Shown: in pieces, positions 10,119 to 21,615 of the stretch
Position numbering within the stretch: the first letter of the stretch is position 1
Layout: each line of letters begins with the position of its first letter
Source: an uncultured delta proteobacterium
GTDB taxonomy: Bacteria; Myxococcota_A; Polyangia; Haliangiales; Haliangiaceae
NCBI GenBank assembly: GCA_900696455.1
Contig: CAADGB010000297.1
Location: forward strand, 1 to 48,358
Direction of reading: 5' to 3'
DNA length: 48,358 nt
Translations under genes and position numbers: made by a program
The notes under the pieces: generated by a model
Told to the model about the DNA's origin: nothing
Databases searched by the model: none
What the model saw: the letters and a program-made list of their open reading frames with translations, nothing else

Positions 10119-10122
<4 letters not shown>
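8740..10122 (+). CDS. manB: Phosphomannomutase/phosphoglucomutase
   Basis: This alpha-D-phosphohexomutase interconverts hexose-6-phosphate and hexose-1-phosphate and so supplies mannose-1-phosphate to ManC. The 460-residue protein shows the N-terminal FREYDIRGVAD block, the phosphoserine loop TGSHNPPEDNGFK (about residue 98), the metal-binding loop DGDGDRLGVID (about residue 246), the sugar-binding loop GEMSGHLFF (about residue 326) and a C-terminal phosphate-binding RASNTQPALVVRCE. All four domains are present at normal length. The start is a GTG seven bases after the manC stop, where the family similarity begins. The stop overlaps the GTG of the next gene by four bases, indicating coupled translation. 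Confidence 0.93.
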
Positions 10123-11156
<1,034 letters not shown>

Positions 11157-11203
11157 CGCCCTGCCGCGGCCCCCATCGAGCCGGACGAAGCCGACCGCGG
11201 AGC

Positions 11204-11692
11204 TCAGGGCTCGGCGGCGAGCGCGCGGGCGAGGTCGCCGGCGGCGAACGCGTCGTTGCCGGTGAGGACGTGGCGCAGGTTGCCGGCCCGATCGTAGATG
11301 CGGAGGTGGGGCAGCGCGCCGACCTGGTGCTGGCGGGCGACCGGAGTCTCGCCGTCGCCGACGTCGATCTTGCGGACGACGATCGCCGGCTCGTCGACGA
11401 TCGTCGCCATCAGGCGCTCGTCGACCAGCTCGCAGGCGCCGCACCAGGTCGCCCAGTAGTCGACGACCGTGACGTGGCCGGGCTCGAGGATCGCGCCGAG
11501 CTCGACCGCCTCTCCCGTGGCGTTGACCTGGACGACCTTCGCCGGCGGTGGCCGGGGCGCGGCGGGCGCCGCCGGCGCGCCGCAAGCCCCGAGCACGACG
11601 GCGACGAGGACGGCGGGGGCGCCGACGCCGGCCGCGAGGGTCGCGGCGCGGGTGGCCGCGGCGGCGACGGCGGCAGCGAGGCGGCGGCTCAC
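11204..11692 (-). CDS. Thioredoxin-like lipoprotein
   Basis: The 162-residue protein begins VSRRLAAAVAAAATRAATLA and has a hydrophobic segment ending in the lipobox VLGAC (cysteine near residue 36), then a proline/alanine tether. A thioredoxin fold follows, with the redox motif DYWATWCGACELVDERL (CxxC = CGAC, about residue 78), an IDVGD strand and a cis-proline region ALPHLRIYD. It should act on thiols outside the cytoplasmic membrane. The GTG start overlaps the stop of the upstream Hsp70-like gene by four bases, so it is the last gene of a four-gene operon. Its association with a pseudokinase and chaperone-like proteins is unusual. A role in protein folding at the membrane is inference only. 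Confidence 0.85.
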   Translation of the reverse strand: MSRRLAAAVAAAATRAATLAAGVGAPAVLVAVVLGACGAPAAPAAPRPPPAKVVQVNATGEAVELGAILEPGHVTVVDYWATWCGACELVDERLMATIVDEPAIVVRKIDVGDGETPVARQHQVGALPHLRIYDRAGNLRHVLTGNDAFAAGDLARALAAEP

Positions 11693-13026
11693 GGCTGCCA
11701 CGCCTCCACCGCGGCGCGACAGGCGGCCAGGGTCGCGGCGTCGAGCCCGCTGTCGACGCCGGGCTCGGGCAGCGGGGTCACCGTCAGCGGCAGGCCGCTC
11801 ACCAGCTCGGTCGCGCTCACCCGCGGCAGCCCGTCGACGTCGACCGTCACGCTGCACGCCGCGAGGGCGTCGCCGGCCGGCGCCGCGGGCAGCCCCGCCA
11901 GCCGCCAGCGACCGAGCGCCCGCGGCGGCGCGGTCTCCTCCCACAGCTCGAGCTCCAGCGCGGCCTGACCGTCGCGGCCGGTGGGGAGGAGCAGGGTCTC
12001 CCGGGTCGGCAGCACCGTGCCAGCGGCGATCAGCGATCGCGGATCGTCCTCGCTGGCGAGCGCCAGCCCGTGGCGGAGGACGTCGACCACCAGCGCCGCC
12101 GGCTCGGCGACGAACAGGCGCGCCAGGCTGGCCGCGCCCAGCGCCGCGGCGAACCCGGGATCGGTGGGCAGGCGCGCGGGGCGGACCATGACCTGGCCGA
12201 GGCGACGGGCCAGCGCCGCGCTGCGTGCCCCGCCGCCGGCCAGCACCACCTCGCCGAGATCGTGGGCCGCGCAGCCGGCCGCCGCCAGCGCCCGCGCGCA
12301 GGCGTCGTCGAGCTGTGGCTGGCGCCGCGGCGGCCGGAGCCCGGCCAGCGGCGGCGCCGCCCCGGCCAGCGCCGACGCGAACGCCGCCTCCGCGGCGGCG
12401 GCGTCGCCGAGGTGCGCGCGCAGGGCGGCCGCGGCCGCGACCAGCGGCGGCGGCGGCTCGCCCCCGAGGTCGAGCCCGCGCGCCAGGTGCTCGGCGATGA
12501 CGCGATCGAGGGCCCGGCCGCCCAGCGCCGGCTCGACCACCGTGGCCAGCCGATCGATCGCGCCCAGCGAGCGCTCGAGCACCGTCACCGACAGCGCCGC
12601 CGCCCCGGCGTCGGCGACCAGCCAGCCACCGTCGGGCGCCGCCGGCAGCGCCATCGCGATCGCCACCGGCGCCGCGCACAACCGCACCGCGGGCAGTCCG
12701 GCGATGACGGCGGCGTCGTGCACGGCCCGGCGCTCGACGGCGCCCAGCCCGGGGGCGACCGGCACGACCGCGCCCAGCACCGGCCCGTGCTCGGCCTCGA
12801 CCGCCAGCACCGCGGCCCGCACCAGCCAGCCCAGGCGCTCGGCGGCGGTGCCGTCGACGACGCGCCGCTCGGGTGGCAGCGCCAGCGCGCGCCGCCCCAC
12901 CCGCACCTGCGCGCCGTCGAGCCCGACCGCCGCCGGGAACGCGGTGACCGCGACCGGCCGATCGTCGACCAGCGCGGCGACCCGCACCGTGTCGAGGCCG
13001 AGATCGAGCCCGATCGCCACCGTCAC
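11689..13026 (-). CDS. Divergent Hsp70/DnaK-like protein without lid
   Basis: The 445-residue protein is recognisably Hsp70-like. Phosphate-1 motif GLDLGLDTVRVAAL is at residues 6-19, the PV(A)P..ERRAVHDAAVIAGLPAVRL block at 89-116, an adenosine-type motif EVVLAGGGARSAAL at 259-272, and a substrate-binding beta domain at 314-418 (VLPTRETLLLPTGRDGQ; LGRWRLAGLPAAPAGD; VDVDGLPRVSA). The phosphate-2 loop is degenerate (VADAGAAALSVTVL at 137-150 instead of DLGGGTxDVSxL) and the nucleotide domain is compact, about 305 residues. The C-terminal helical lid is missing. ATPase activity is therefore doubtful. The GTG at 13026 overlaps the J-protein stop by four bases. Family assignment is firm; its function as chaperone or scaffold is inferred from the neighbours. 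Confidence 0.82.
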   Translation of the reverse strand: MTVAIGLDLGLDTVRVAALVDDRPVAVTAFPAAVGLDGAQVRVGRRALALPPERRVVDGTAAERLGWLVRAAVLAVEAEHGPVLGAVVPVAPGLGAVERRAVHDAAVIAGLPAVRLCAAPVAIAMALPAAPDGGWLVADAGAAALSVTVLERSLGAIDRLATVVEPALGGRALDRVIAEHLARGLDLGGEPPPPLVAAAAALRAHLGDAAAAEAAFASALAGAAPPLAGLRPPRRQPQLDDACARALAAAGCAAHDLGEVVLAGGGARSAALARRLGQVMVRPARLPTDPGFAAALGAASLARLFVAEPAALVVDVLRHGLALASEDDPRSLIAAGTVLPTRETLLLPTGRDGQAALELELWEETAPPRALGRWRLAGLPAAPAGDALAACSVTVDVDGLPRVSATELVSGLPLTVTPLPEPGVDSGLDAATLAACRAAVEAWQP

Positions 13027-14372
13027 GAGAACAGCCTCTGGATGACCGCGGCCGCGGGCGCCACCGACCGGCGGAGCTGCTCGAGCGCGGTCGCGGCCTC
13101 GAGGCACGACGGGTCGTGGGCGAGCGCGGCCTCGAGCGCGGCCAGCGCGGCGCCGCGATCGTCGCGGGCACAGGCCGCCATCGCCACCGCCACGTGGTGG
13201 AGGCCGCGCAGCCGCCGGTCGCCGCCGTAGACGTGGAGCGCCGCCTCCGCGACCTCGCGCGCGCCGCCGTGGTCGCCGGCCGCGAGCCGGCTCCGGATCT
13301 GACGCAGGAAGCGATCGCCGGGCCCCGAGCGCCCCTGGGCCAGCGAGTCCTCGACCGCGATCGGCGCCTCGCCGCCGGCGACCGGCCCGAGGTCGAGATC
13401 CGCGAACAGATCGCCGGGGCCGGTCCAGCGCACGCCGACGCTGGACGGCGCCGGCAGCGGCGTCACCACCGGCGGCAGGAGCTCGTCGAGCGTGGACGGG
13501 GTCACCCCGCCGTCGTCGCCGGCCGCCGGCGGCGGCGCCCCCACCCGACCGCTCGCGGCGCGCGCCGCGGCCCCCTCGGCCATCGTCGCGAGCTGCTCCG
13601 CGCTCGGCAGCTTGTGGCTGAGACTGGCGTCGACCAGCTCGACGCCGTCCTCCACCGGCGGGGTGAGCGCCTCGGCGAAGAACCCGCTGGCCAGGGGATC
13701 GTCGGCCAGGGACCACGACGCGGGCGGCCGCACCGCCGGCCCCACCGCCACCCCGCTGCCGGCGGCGACCAGCGCCGCGCGCATGCGCTCGTAGGCGCGC
13801 GCCACCAGGATCATCGTCTCCTCGGCGACCGCGGCCAGCGCCGGCGAGCCGAAGCGGACCACGCCGTCGGGGTGCTCGCGCCGCGCCGCCGCCAGCCAGG
13901 CCGCGCGCAGCTCGACCGCGGACGGATCGCGGGGGACGCCGATGATCTCGTGAGCGGCGAGCTGGCGCTGTCGCCGCAGCTCGGCCTCGCGCGCCGCCAG
14001 CAGCCGCCGCTCCTCGTCGTCGCCGTCGTCCGCGGCCGCCAGCGTGGCCCGGGCGTCGACGACCATCTCCTCGAGCCGGGCCAGGAGCTCGGCGGTCAGG
14101 CCGTAGAGCGAGACGTCGATCGAGGTCCGCCCGCCGTCCCCGTCCCCCGCGCCGGCGCCGGCCGGCGGCGGCGTCACGCTCGAGACCGTGCCGTCGATGG
14201 CGACCACGATCTGGTTCGGCAGCTCGAGCGCCAGGGTCACCGGCGTGCCCACCTCGCACGCGAACGGCACCTTCATCGACAGCCGGCCGCTGCGCCGCAG
14301 CTTGCGCCGGTAGAACGCCTCGAGCTGTTCCCAGGTCGCGCACCGGACCCGGAGCATGCGTGGCGCCGACAT
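13023..14372 (-). CDS. PilZ-type/J-domain/TPR fusion protein
   Basis: The 449-residue protein has three recognisable parts. Residues 6-105 (MLRVRCATWEQLEAFYRRKL; VGTPVTLALELP; IDVSLYGL) resemble the PilZ-related domain common in myxobacteria. A charged helical linker (about 115-140) leads to a J domain at about 141-200, EIIGVPRDPSAVELRAAWL with the intact HPD tripeptide at 167-169 (REHPDG) and an AYERMRAAL end. A Pro/Ala-rich stretch follows, then a C-terminal TPR-like helical region from about residue 350. The HPD suggests it can stimulate an Hsp70, and the next gene encodes a divergent one. The ATG overlaps the kinase-like gene stop by one base (TGATG). Confidence 0.8.
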   Translation of the reverse strand: MSAPRMLRVRCATWEQLEAFYRRKLRRSGRLSMKVPFACEVGTPVTLALELPNQIVVAIDGTVSSVTPPPAGAGAGDGDGGRTSIDVSLYGLTAELLARLEEMVVDARATLAAADDGDDEERRLLAAREAELRRQRQLAAHEIIGVPRDPSAVELRAAWLAAARREHPDGVVRFGSPALAAVAEETMILVARAYERMRAALVAAGSGVAVGPAVRPPASWSLADDPLASGFFAEALTPPVEDGVELVDASLSHKLPSAEQLATMAEGAAARAASGRVGAPPPAAGDDGGVTPSTLDELLPPVVTPLPAPSSVGVRWTGPGDLFADLDLGPVAGGEAPIAVEDSLAQGRSGPGDRFLRQIRSRLAAGDHGGAREVAEAALHVYGGDRRLRGLHHVAVAMAACARDDRGAALAALEAALAHDPSCLEAATALEQLRRSVAPAAAVIQRLFS

Positions 14373-16651
14373 CACCGGGGCTTCTTGGCCAGCGGCACCA
14401 GCTCGACGCTGCGCTCGATGACCTCGCGCTTGGGCGCCGCCGACAGCGGCAGGTTCGGGTCGCCGCCGAGGCGCCACTCCTCCGCGGTGATCCGGACGTA
14501 GCCGGGCACGAAGCCGTCCTTGGTGACCTTGAGCTCGTAGGCCTGGCCGGCCTCGATCCCGGTCAGCTCCATCGTGTTGGTCACGCCGACCAGGAGCCAC
14601 ACCGCGGCGCCGGCCGGTCGCGACTCGGCGCGCAGCGAGCCCGAGCCGTCGACCAGCCCGACCTGATCGTCGGCCGGCGGCGCCGCCGGCATCGCCGGCA
14701 GCGGCGGCGTGGTCTCGCCCGCGGCCAGCGTGACGTCGATCCGCGCCCGCAGCTCCTCGGGCTTGCCGCTCCACCCCCGGCCGCCGATCCGCACGTCCTG
14801 GGTCTGGTGACCGTCGAGCTCGACCCGCAGCTCCCACACGCCGCCGGTCTTGAGCGGGATCGAGTCGAACGGCGTGCGCCCGAGGAGGAGCCACACCGCG
14901 GCCTGATCGGGCGCGGAGGTCACCCGGATCGAGCCCGGGTCGGCCTGCTCCGCGCGCAGCCGCCGCTCGAGAGCGGCCCGCTCCTCCTCCTGCTGCGCCT
15001 TGCGCGCCGCCGCCTCCTGCTCCCCGCGCGTGCGCCGCTCGCCCTGATCGCGGAGCGCGAGGTACAGGGCCAGCCCGCCGCCGAGCAGCACCGCCAGGCC
15101 CAGCCAGGTCCACAGCGGGCTGCGGCCCAGGCGCGGCACCTCGACCGGCGCCAGGGCGTCGTCGTCGGCCGGCTTGACGAAGCGCATGCGCGGCGCCTCG
15201 GGCGTCGCCGCCGGCGGGGGCGGAGACGGCGCGGGGGTCACCGGCTCGGGCGGCGGCGTGGCCTCGAGCGAGCCGCGCGGCCGCGTCTTCTCGACCAGGC
15301 GCGACGGCCGCGGCGCCGACTCCGGCCGCCGCGGGATCGATCGCATCCCCGACTGCGCCTCGCGGGTGAGCGTGCCCGGCTCGTCGGGCTGGGGCGGTGG
15401 CAGCGGCGTGCCGTCGTCGAGGTCGGCGGCCCGGCTGCCGTCGGGGTCGACGACGTTGGTCGGCGCGCCCAGGGCCTCCTCCAGCGCGATCAGCTCGGAG
15501 ATCGGATCGCGCGCCACCTGCCCGCGCGGCTCGTCGACCATCGTGAGCGGGCCGTCGGTGCTCGAGTCCTCGAGCTCGGACAGGACCGAGTCGAGGGCCG
15601 GGCGCGCGCGCCGGCCGGCGTGGACCTGCGCCATCTGCTCGAGCTGCGACGCCAGCGGATCGCGGGTCACCGGCTCCCCGGCGGTGCCGCCGCTGCCGGC
15701 CCCCGTGCCCTCACCCGCCGCCGCCCCGCCCGTCGTCGGCCGGGTGACGTCGACCGCGCCGCCGAGGCTGGCCAGGAGATCCTCGGTGGCGGCGTCGAGG
15801 TTGGCCTCCGGCCCCGGCGCCAGGTCGGCGACGAAGCGCGCGACCTCGCCCGGCGACGCGCCCTCCCAGCGGTCGTCCTCGAGGGCCTCGCCGAAGTTCT
15901 CCTGCAGCTCGATGGCGTCACCGAAGCGACGGGCCAGATCGGTGTCGAGGGCGCGCTGGACCAGGCGCTCGATCGCCGGCGAGGTGTTGAGCGAGCCCGG
16001 CGGGGTCTCACCCGACAGCATCGTGAACAGGAGCGCGCCCACGGCGTAGACGTCGGACGCCGGGGTCGGGCGATCGCCCAGCGCCAGCTCGGGCGCGAGG
16101 TAGCCGGCCAGGCCCTTGAGCGGCACCGACTCCGAGCCGGCGGCGGCGGCGCTCATCGTGGCGTGGCCGACCGCGAAGTCGGTGACCCGCACCCCGCCCT
16201 CGCGATCGACGAGCACGCTGCGCGGGTGGAGCGCGCCGTGGGTGATGCCCACGGCGTGGGCGGTGGCCAGGGCGTCGATCACCGAGCGCGCGATCGCCGC
16301 GGCCACCCGGGGCGGGACCTTGCCGCCGCGGGCCCGCACCCGCGCCACCACCTCGCTCAGGGGGGTGGTCCCGGCGACCGCCTCGGTCACCACCACCAGG
16401 CTGGGCCCGTCCTGGGCCACCAGCAGCGTGCCGACCACCGCCCGGTGGTGGAAGGCGTCGAGGAGCGGCGCGGTCCCACGCGCCAGGGCGTCGGCGAACT
16501 GGGGGTCGCCGGCCAGGCGCGGGTCGACGACCAGGAGCGCGGCCGCCTGCTTGCCCTGGGTCGCGGCGAAGACCTCGCCGTAGAGATCGTGCGCGATGCG
16601 CTCACCGAGCAGGTAGCCAGCGAGCGTCCGGACCCCCGTCGGGCGTGCCAC
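14372..16651 (-). CDS. Ser/Thr pseudokinase with transmembrane segment and PEGA domains
   Basis: The 759-residue protein has a kinase fold at about residues 10-270, but the catalytic residues are lost. The glycine loop reads GERIAHDLYGEV, the ATP-binding lysine position sits in AALLVVDP with no lysine, HRDLKxxN has become HGALHPRSV (138-146), and DFG is DFA (158-160). Structural motifs APE (186-188) and DVYAVG (200-205) remain. A disordered acidic/proline region precedes one membrane segment (WTWLGLAVLLGGGLALYLAL, about residues 508-530). Two PEGA-type repeats follow outside (GSIRVTSAPDQAAVWLLLG; GSLRAESRPAGAAVWLLVG). The GTG at 16651 is preferred over 16669 because a TATAGT box lies between them. 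It heads the operon and probably signals by binding, not phosphorylation. Confidence 0.85.
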   Translation of the reverse strand: MARPTGVRTLAGYLLGERIAHDLYGEVFAATQGKQAAALLVVDPRLAGDPQFADALARGTAPLLDAFHHRAVVGTLLVAQDGPSLVVVTEAVAGTTPLSEVVARVRARGGKVPPRVAAAIARSVIDALATAHAVGITHGALHPRSVLVDREGGVRVTDFAVGHATMSAAAAGSESVPLKGLAGYLAPELALGDRPTPASDVYAVGALLFTMLSGETPPGSLNTSPAIERLVQRALDTDLARRFGDAIELQENFGEALEDDRWEGASPGEVARFVADLAPGPEANLDAATEDLLASLGGAVDVTRPTTGGAAAGEGTGAGSGGTAGEPVTRDPLASQLEQMAQVHAGRRARPALDSVLSELEDSSTDGPLTMVDEPRGQVARDPISELIALEEALGAPTNVVDPDGSRAADLDDGTPLPPPQPDEPGTLTREAQSGMRSIPRRPESAPRPSRLVEKTRPRGSLEATPPPEPVTPAPSPPPPAATPEAPRMRFVKPADDDALAPVEVPRLGRSPLWTWLGLAVLLGGGLALYLALRDQGERRTRGEQEAAARKAQQEEERAALERRLRAEQADPGSIRVTSAPDQAAVWLLLGRTPFDSIPLKTGGVWELRVELDGHQTQDVRIGGRGWSGKPEELRARIDVTLAAGETTPPLPAMPAAPPADDQVGLVDGSGSLRAESRPAGAAVWLLVGVTNTMELTGIEAGQAYELKVTKDGFVPGYVRITAEEWRLGGDPNLPLSAAPKREVIERSVELVPLAKKPR

Positions 16652-16657
16652 GGCGCG

Positions 16658-16663
16658 ACTATA
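16658..16663 (-). promoter_or_regulatory. -10 element of the pseudokinase operon
   Basis: On the minus strand TATAGT lies six bases before the GTG at 16651. A TTTAGC hexamer sits 17 bases further upstream, a weak -35. The position implies a leaderless or near-leaderless transcript and argues against a start at 16669, which would put the box inside the gene. Confidence 0.45.
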
Positions 16664-16697
16664 TCGCACCGTCGCGCCGTGCTAAACGCGACTCGCC

Positions 16698-18094
<1,397 letters not shown>

Positions 18095-18095
<1 letters not shown>

Positions 18096-18667
18096 TGGCC
18101 GACGACGCGCGGGCCTGGCTCGACGCGGTCGAGGCCGCCCTGGTGGCGCGGGCGCTCGGTCGGCCCGCGCCGCCGACGCCGCCGGCGCTGACCGCGGCCC
18201 AGGCCCTGGCCGGCCGCGCCGCGGTCGCCGCCAAGTTCCTCGCCGTCGGCACGCCGCGGACCCTCGGCCTCGCCGGCGCCGGCGCGCTGGCGCCGCTCCT
18301 GGTGGCGGCGCAGCGGGCCTACGCCGCGCCGCGCGAGCTGCGGGTGTTCGAGGCCCTGCCGGTCGAGGCGGCGCGGGTCGCCGACCAGCTCGGCGGCCGG
18401 GTGGCGTCGCTGGCCGAGGTCTGCGCCTGCGACATCGTGGTGTGCGCGGGGCCCGTCGCCGTGCGCCGCGAGTGGGTCCGCCGCGGCACGCTGGTCACCG
18501 CCCTCGACGAGCAGGTCGCCCTCGACCCGGCGCTGTGCGCGATCGCCGCCGTCCACGGCGAGGTCGCGCCGCCCGGCGTCACCCTCACCGCCTCGCTGGG
18601 CGCGGTCGCCGCCGGCCTGGTCGACGGCCGCACCCTCGACGAGATCATCGTCCTGCTCCCCGGGTGA
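18095..18667 (+). CDS. Small Rossmann-fold protein resembling ornithine cyclodeaminase/mu-crystallin
   Basis: The 190-residue protein has a dinucleotide-binding-type turn GLAGAGALAPLLVAAQRAY (58-76), a strand/acid pair LRVFEALPVEAARVADQLG, and the ACDIVVCAGP (111-120), VRRGTLVTALDEQVALDPAL and C-terminal GLVDGRTLDEIIVLLPG blocks. These follow the order of the NAD-binding half of the ornithine cyclodeaminase/mu-crystallin family, where an ending DEITVF is common. The substrate-binding N-terminal half is almost entirely missing, since family members are about 310-340 residues. It overlaps the asnS stop by one base, so it is probably co-translated. Enzymatic function is not predicted; a distantly related NAD-binding fold is the alternative. 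Confidence 0.6.
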
Positions 18668-18714
18668 CGCTCGCGGCCGCCCCGCGGCCATCGGCGCCCG
18701 GCCGGCGCCCGTCG

Positions 18715-19740
<1,026 letters not shown>

Positions 19741-19783
19741 GGGCGAGCAGTCTACCCGGTCTGCACGCCCGGGCGCCCCGGGC

Positions 19784-19789
19784 TATGGT
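19784..19789 (+). promoter_or_regulatory. -10 element of the HAD phosphatase gene
   Basis: TATGGT lies eight bases before the GTG at 19798. On the opposite strand, TAGACT lies at about 19749-19754, eight bases before the aldo/keto reductase ATG. The 57-base intergenic region therefore holds two divergent leaderless-type promoter candidates. No good -35 hexamers are seen. Confidence 0.35.
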
Positions 19790-19797
19790 CGCGGACC

Positions 19798-20484
19798 GTG
19801 TCCCCGCCCCCGGCCGTGATCTTCGACCTCGACGGCACCCTGGTCGACAGCCTCGACGACATCGCCCTCGCCCTGGGCCGCGCCCTCGCCGACGCCGGGC
19901 TGCCGCCGCCGCCGCGCCCCCGGGTCCGGGCCTGGGTCGGCGACGGCGCGCGCAGCCTGGTCGCGCGCGCGCTCGACGGCCGCGCCGACGTCGACGCCGT
20001 GCTCGCCCGCTTCCGCGACCACTACCGCGCCCACCCGGTGGTCCACACCCGCGTCTACGACGGGGTCGCCGCGGTGCTCGACGCCGTGGTCACCGCCGGC
20101 CGCCGCCTGGCGATCCTGTCCACCAAGCCCGACGACCTGACCCGGACCGTCGCCGACGCCCTCCTCGCCGCCTGGCCGTTCGCCGTGGTCCGCGGCCATC
20201 GCCCCGACCACCCGCTCAAGCCCGATCCCGCCGCCGCCCTCGCCGTCGCCGCCGAGCTCGGCGCCGCGCCCGCGCGCTGCACCTTCGTCGGCGACTCCGA
20301 GGTCGACGTCGCCACCGGGCGCGCCGCCGGCATGCGCACGGTGGCCGTGAGCTGGGGGCTGCGCGACCGCGCCGTGCTCGCCGCCGCCGGCCCCGACCAC
20401 CTCGTCGACGCCCCGGCCGAGCTCCTCGCCGCGCTGGAGGGCGCCGAGCACGACGGCGCGCCGCGTCGCGCCGCGCCGCGCTGA
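19798..20484 (+). CDS. HAD-superfamily phosphatase, phosphoglycolate phosphatase-like
   Basis: The 228-residue protein has the four HAD motifs in order: VIFDLDGTLVDSLDDIA (catalytic Asp residues, about 8-12), a threonine/serine motif ILSTKPD (about 104), the lysine in HPLKPDPAAALAVA (about 140), and the acidic GDSEVDVATGRAAGM (about 163-177). The alpha-helical cap between motifs 1 and 2 matches the phosphoglycolate phosphatase/Gph group. It likely removes phosphate from 2-phosphoglycolate or a similar small metabolite; PpaX-type pyrophosphatase activity is an alternative. The GTG is chosen because the conserved fold begins there; an ATG at 19785 is in another frame. Confidence 0.85.
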   Translation: MSPPPAVIFDLDGTLVDSLDDIALALGRALADAGLPPPPRPRVRAWVGDGARSLVARALDGRADVDAVLARFRDHYRAHPVVHTRVYDGVAAVLDAVVTAGRRLAILSTKPDDLTRTVADALLAAWPFAVVRGHRPDHPLKPDPAAALAVAAELGAAPARCTFVGDSEVDVATGRAAGMRTVAVSWGLRDRAVLAAAGPDHLVDAPAELLAALEGAEHDGAPRRAAPR

Positions 20485-20541
20485 CCAAACCGTGACCGAG
20501 CCCTCGCCGGGCCCTGCCACGACGCGCGCTACACGGAGTAG

Positions 20542-21462
<921 letters not shown>

Positions 21463-21615
21463 TCGCTCACCGCGCGCGCGCCGCGCGCGCCGGGCCGCGG
21501 ATCGGCGACTGATCGGCCGCTGATCGGCCGCTGATCGACGACCGCCCGCGGGCCGGAATCGCGCCCCGACCCCAGGCGAACCGCGGGGCGCGGGTGATAC
21601 GATCGCCCGGCCCGG
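21463..21615. other. Intergenic region with tandem 11-bp repeats
   Basis: The gap holds an alternating CG stretch (about 21470-21490) and three tandem copies of ctgatcggccg at 21509-21541, the last one diverged. TACGAT at 21598-21603, twelve bases before the ATG at 21616, is a possible -10 element for the TPR gene. Confidence 0.5.
21509..21541 (+). repeat. Three tandem 11-bp repeats
   Basis: Unit ctgatcggccg at 21509-21519 and 21520-21530; third copy ctgatcgacga at 21531-21541. It lies between the desaturase gene and the giant TPR gene. Confidence 0.7.

Noticed and set aside
16652..16669. GTG at 16669 as pseudokinase start
   Set aside because: The TATAGT box at 16658-16663 would be inside the gene and the added residues have no family match.
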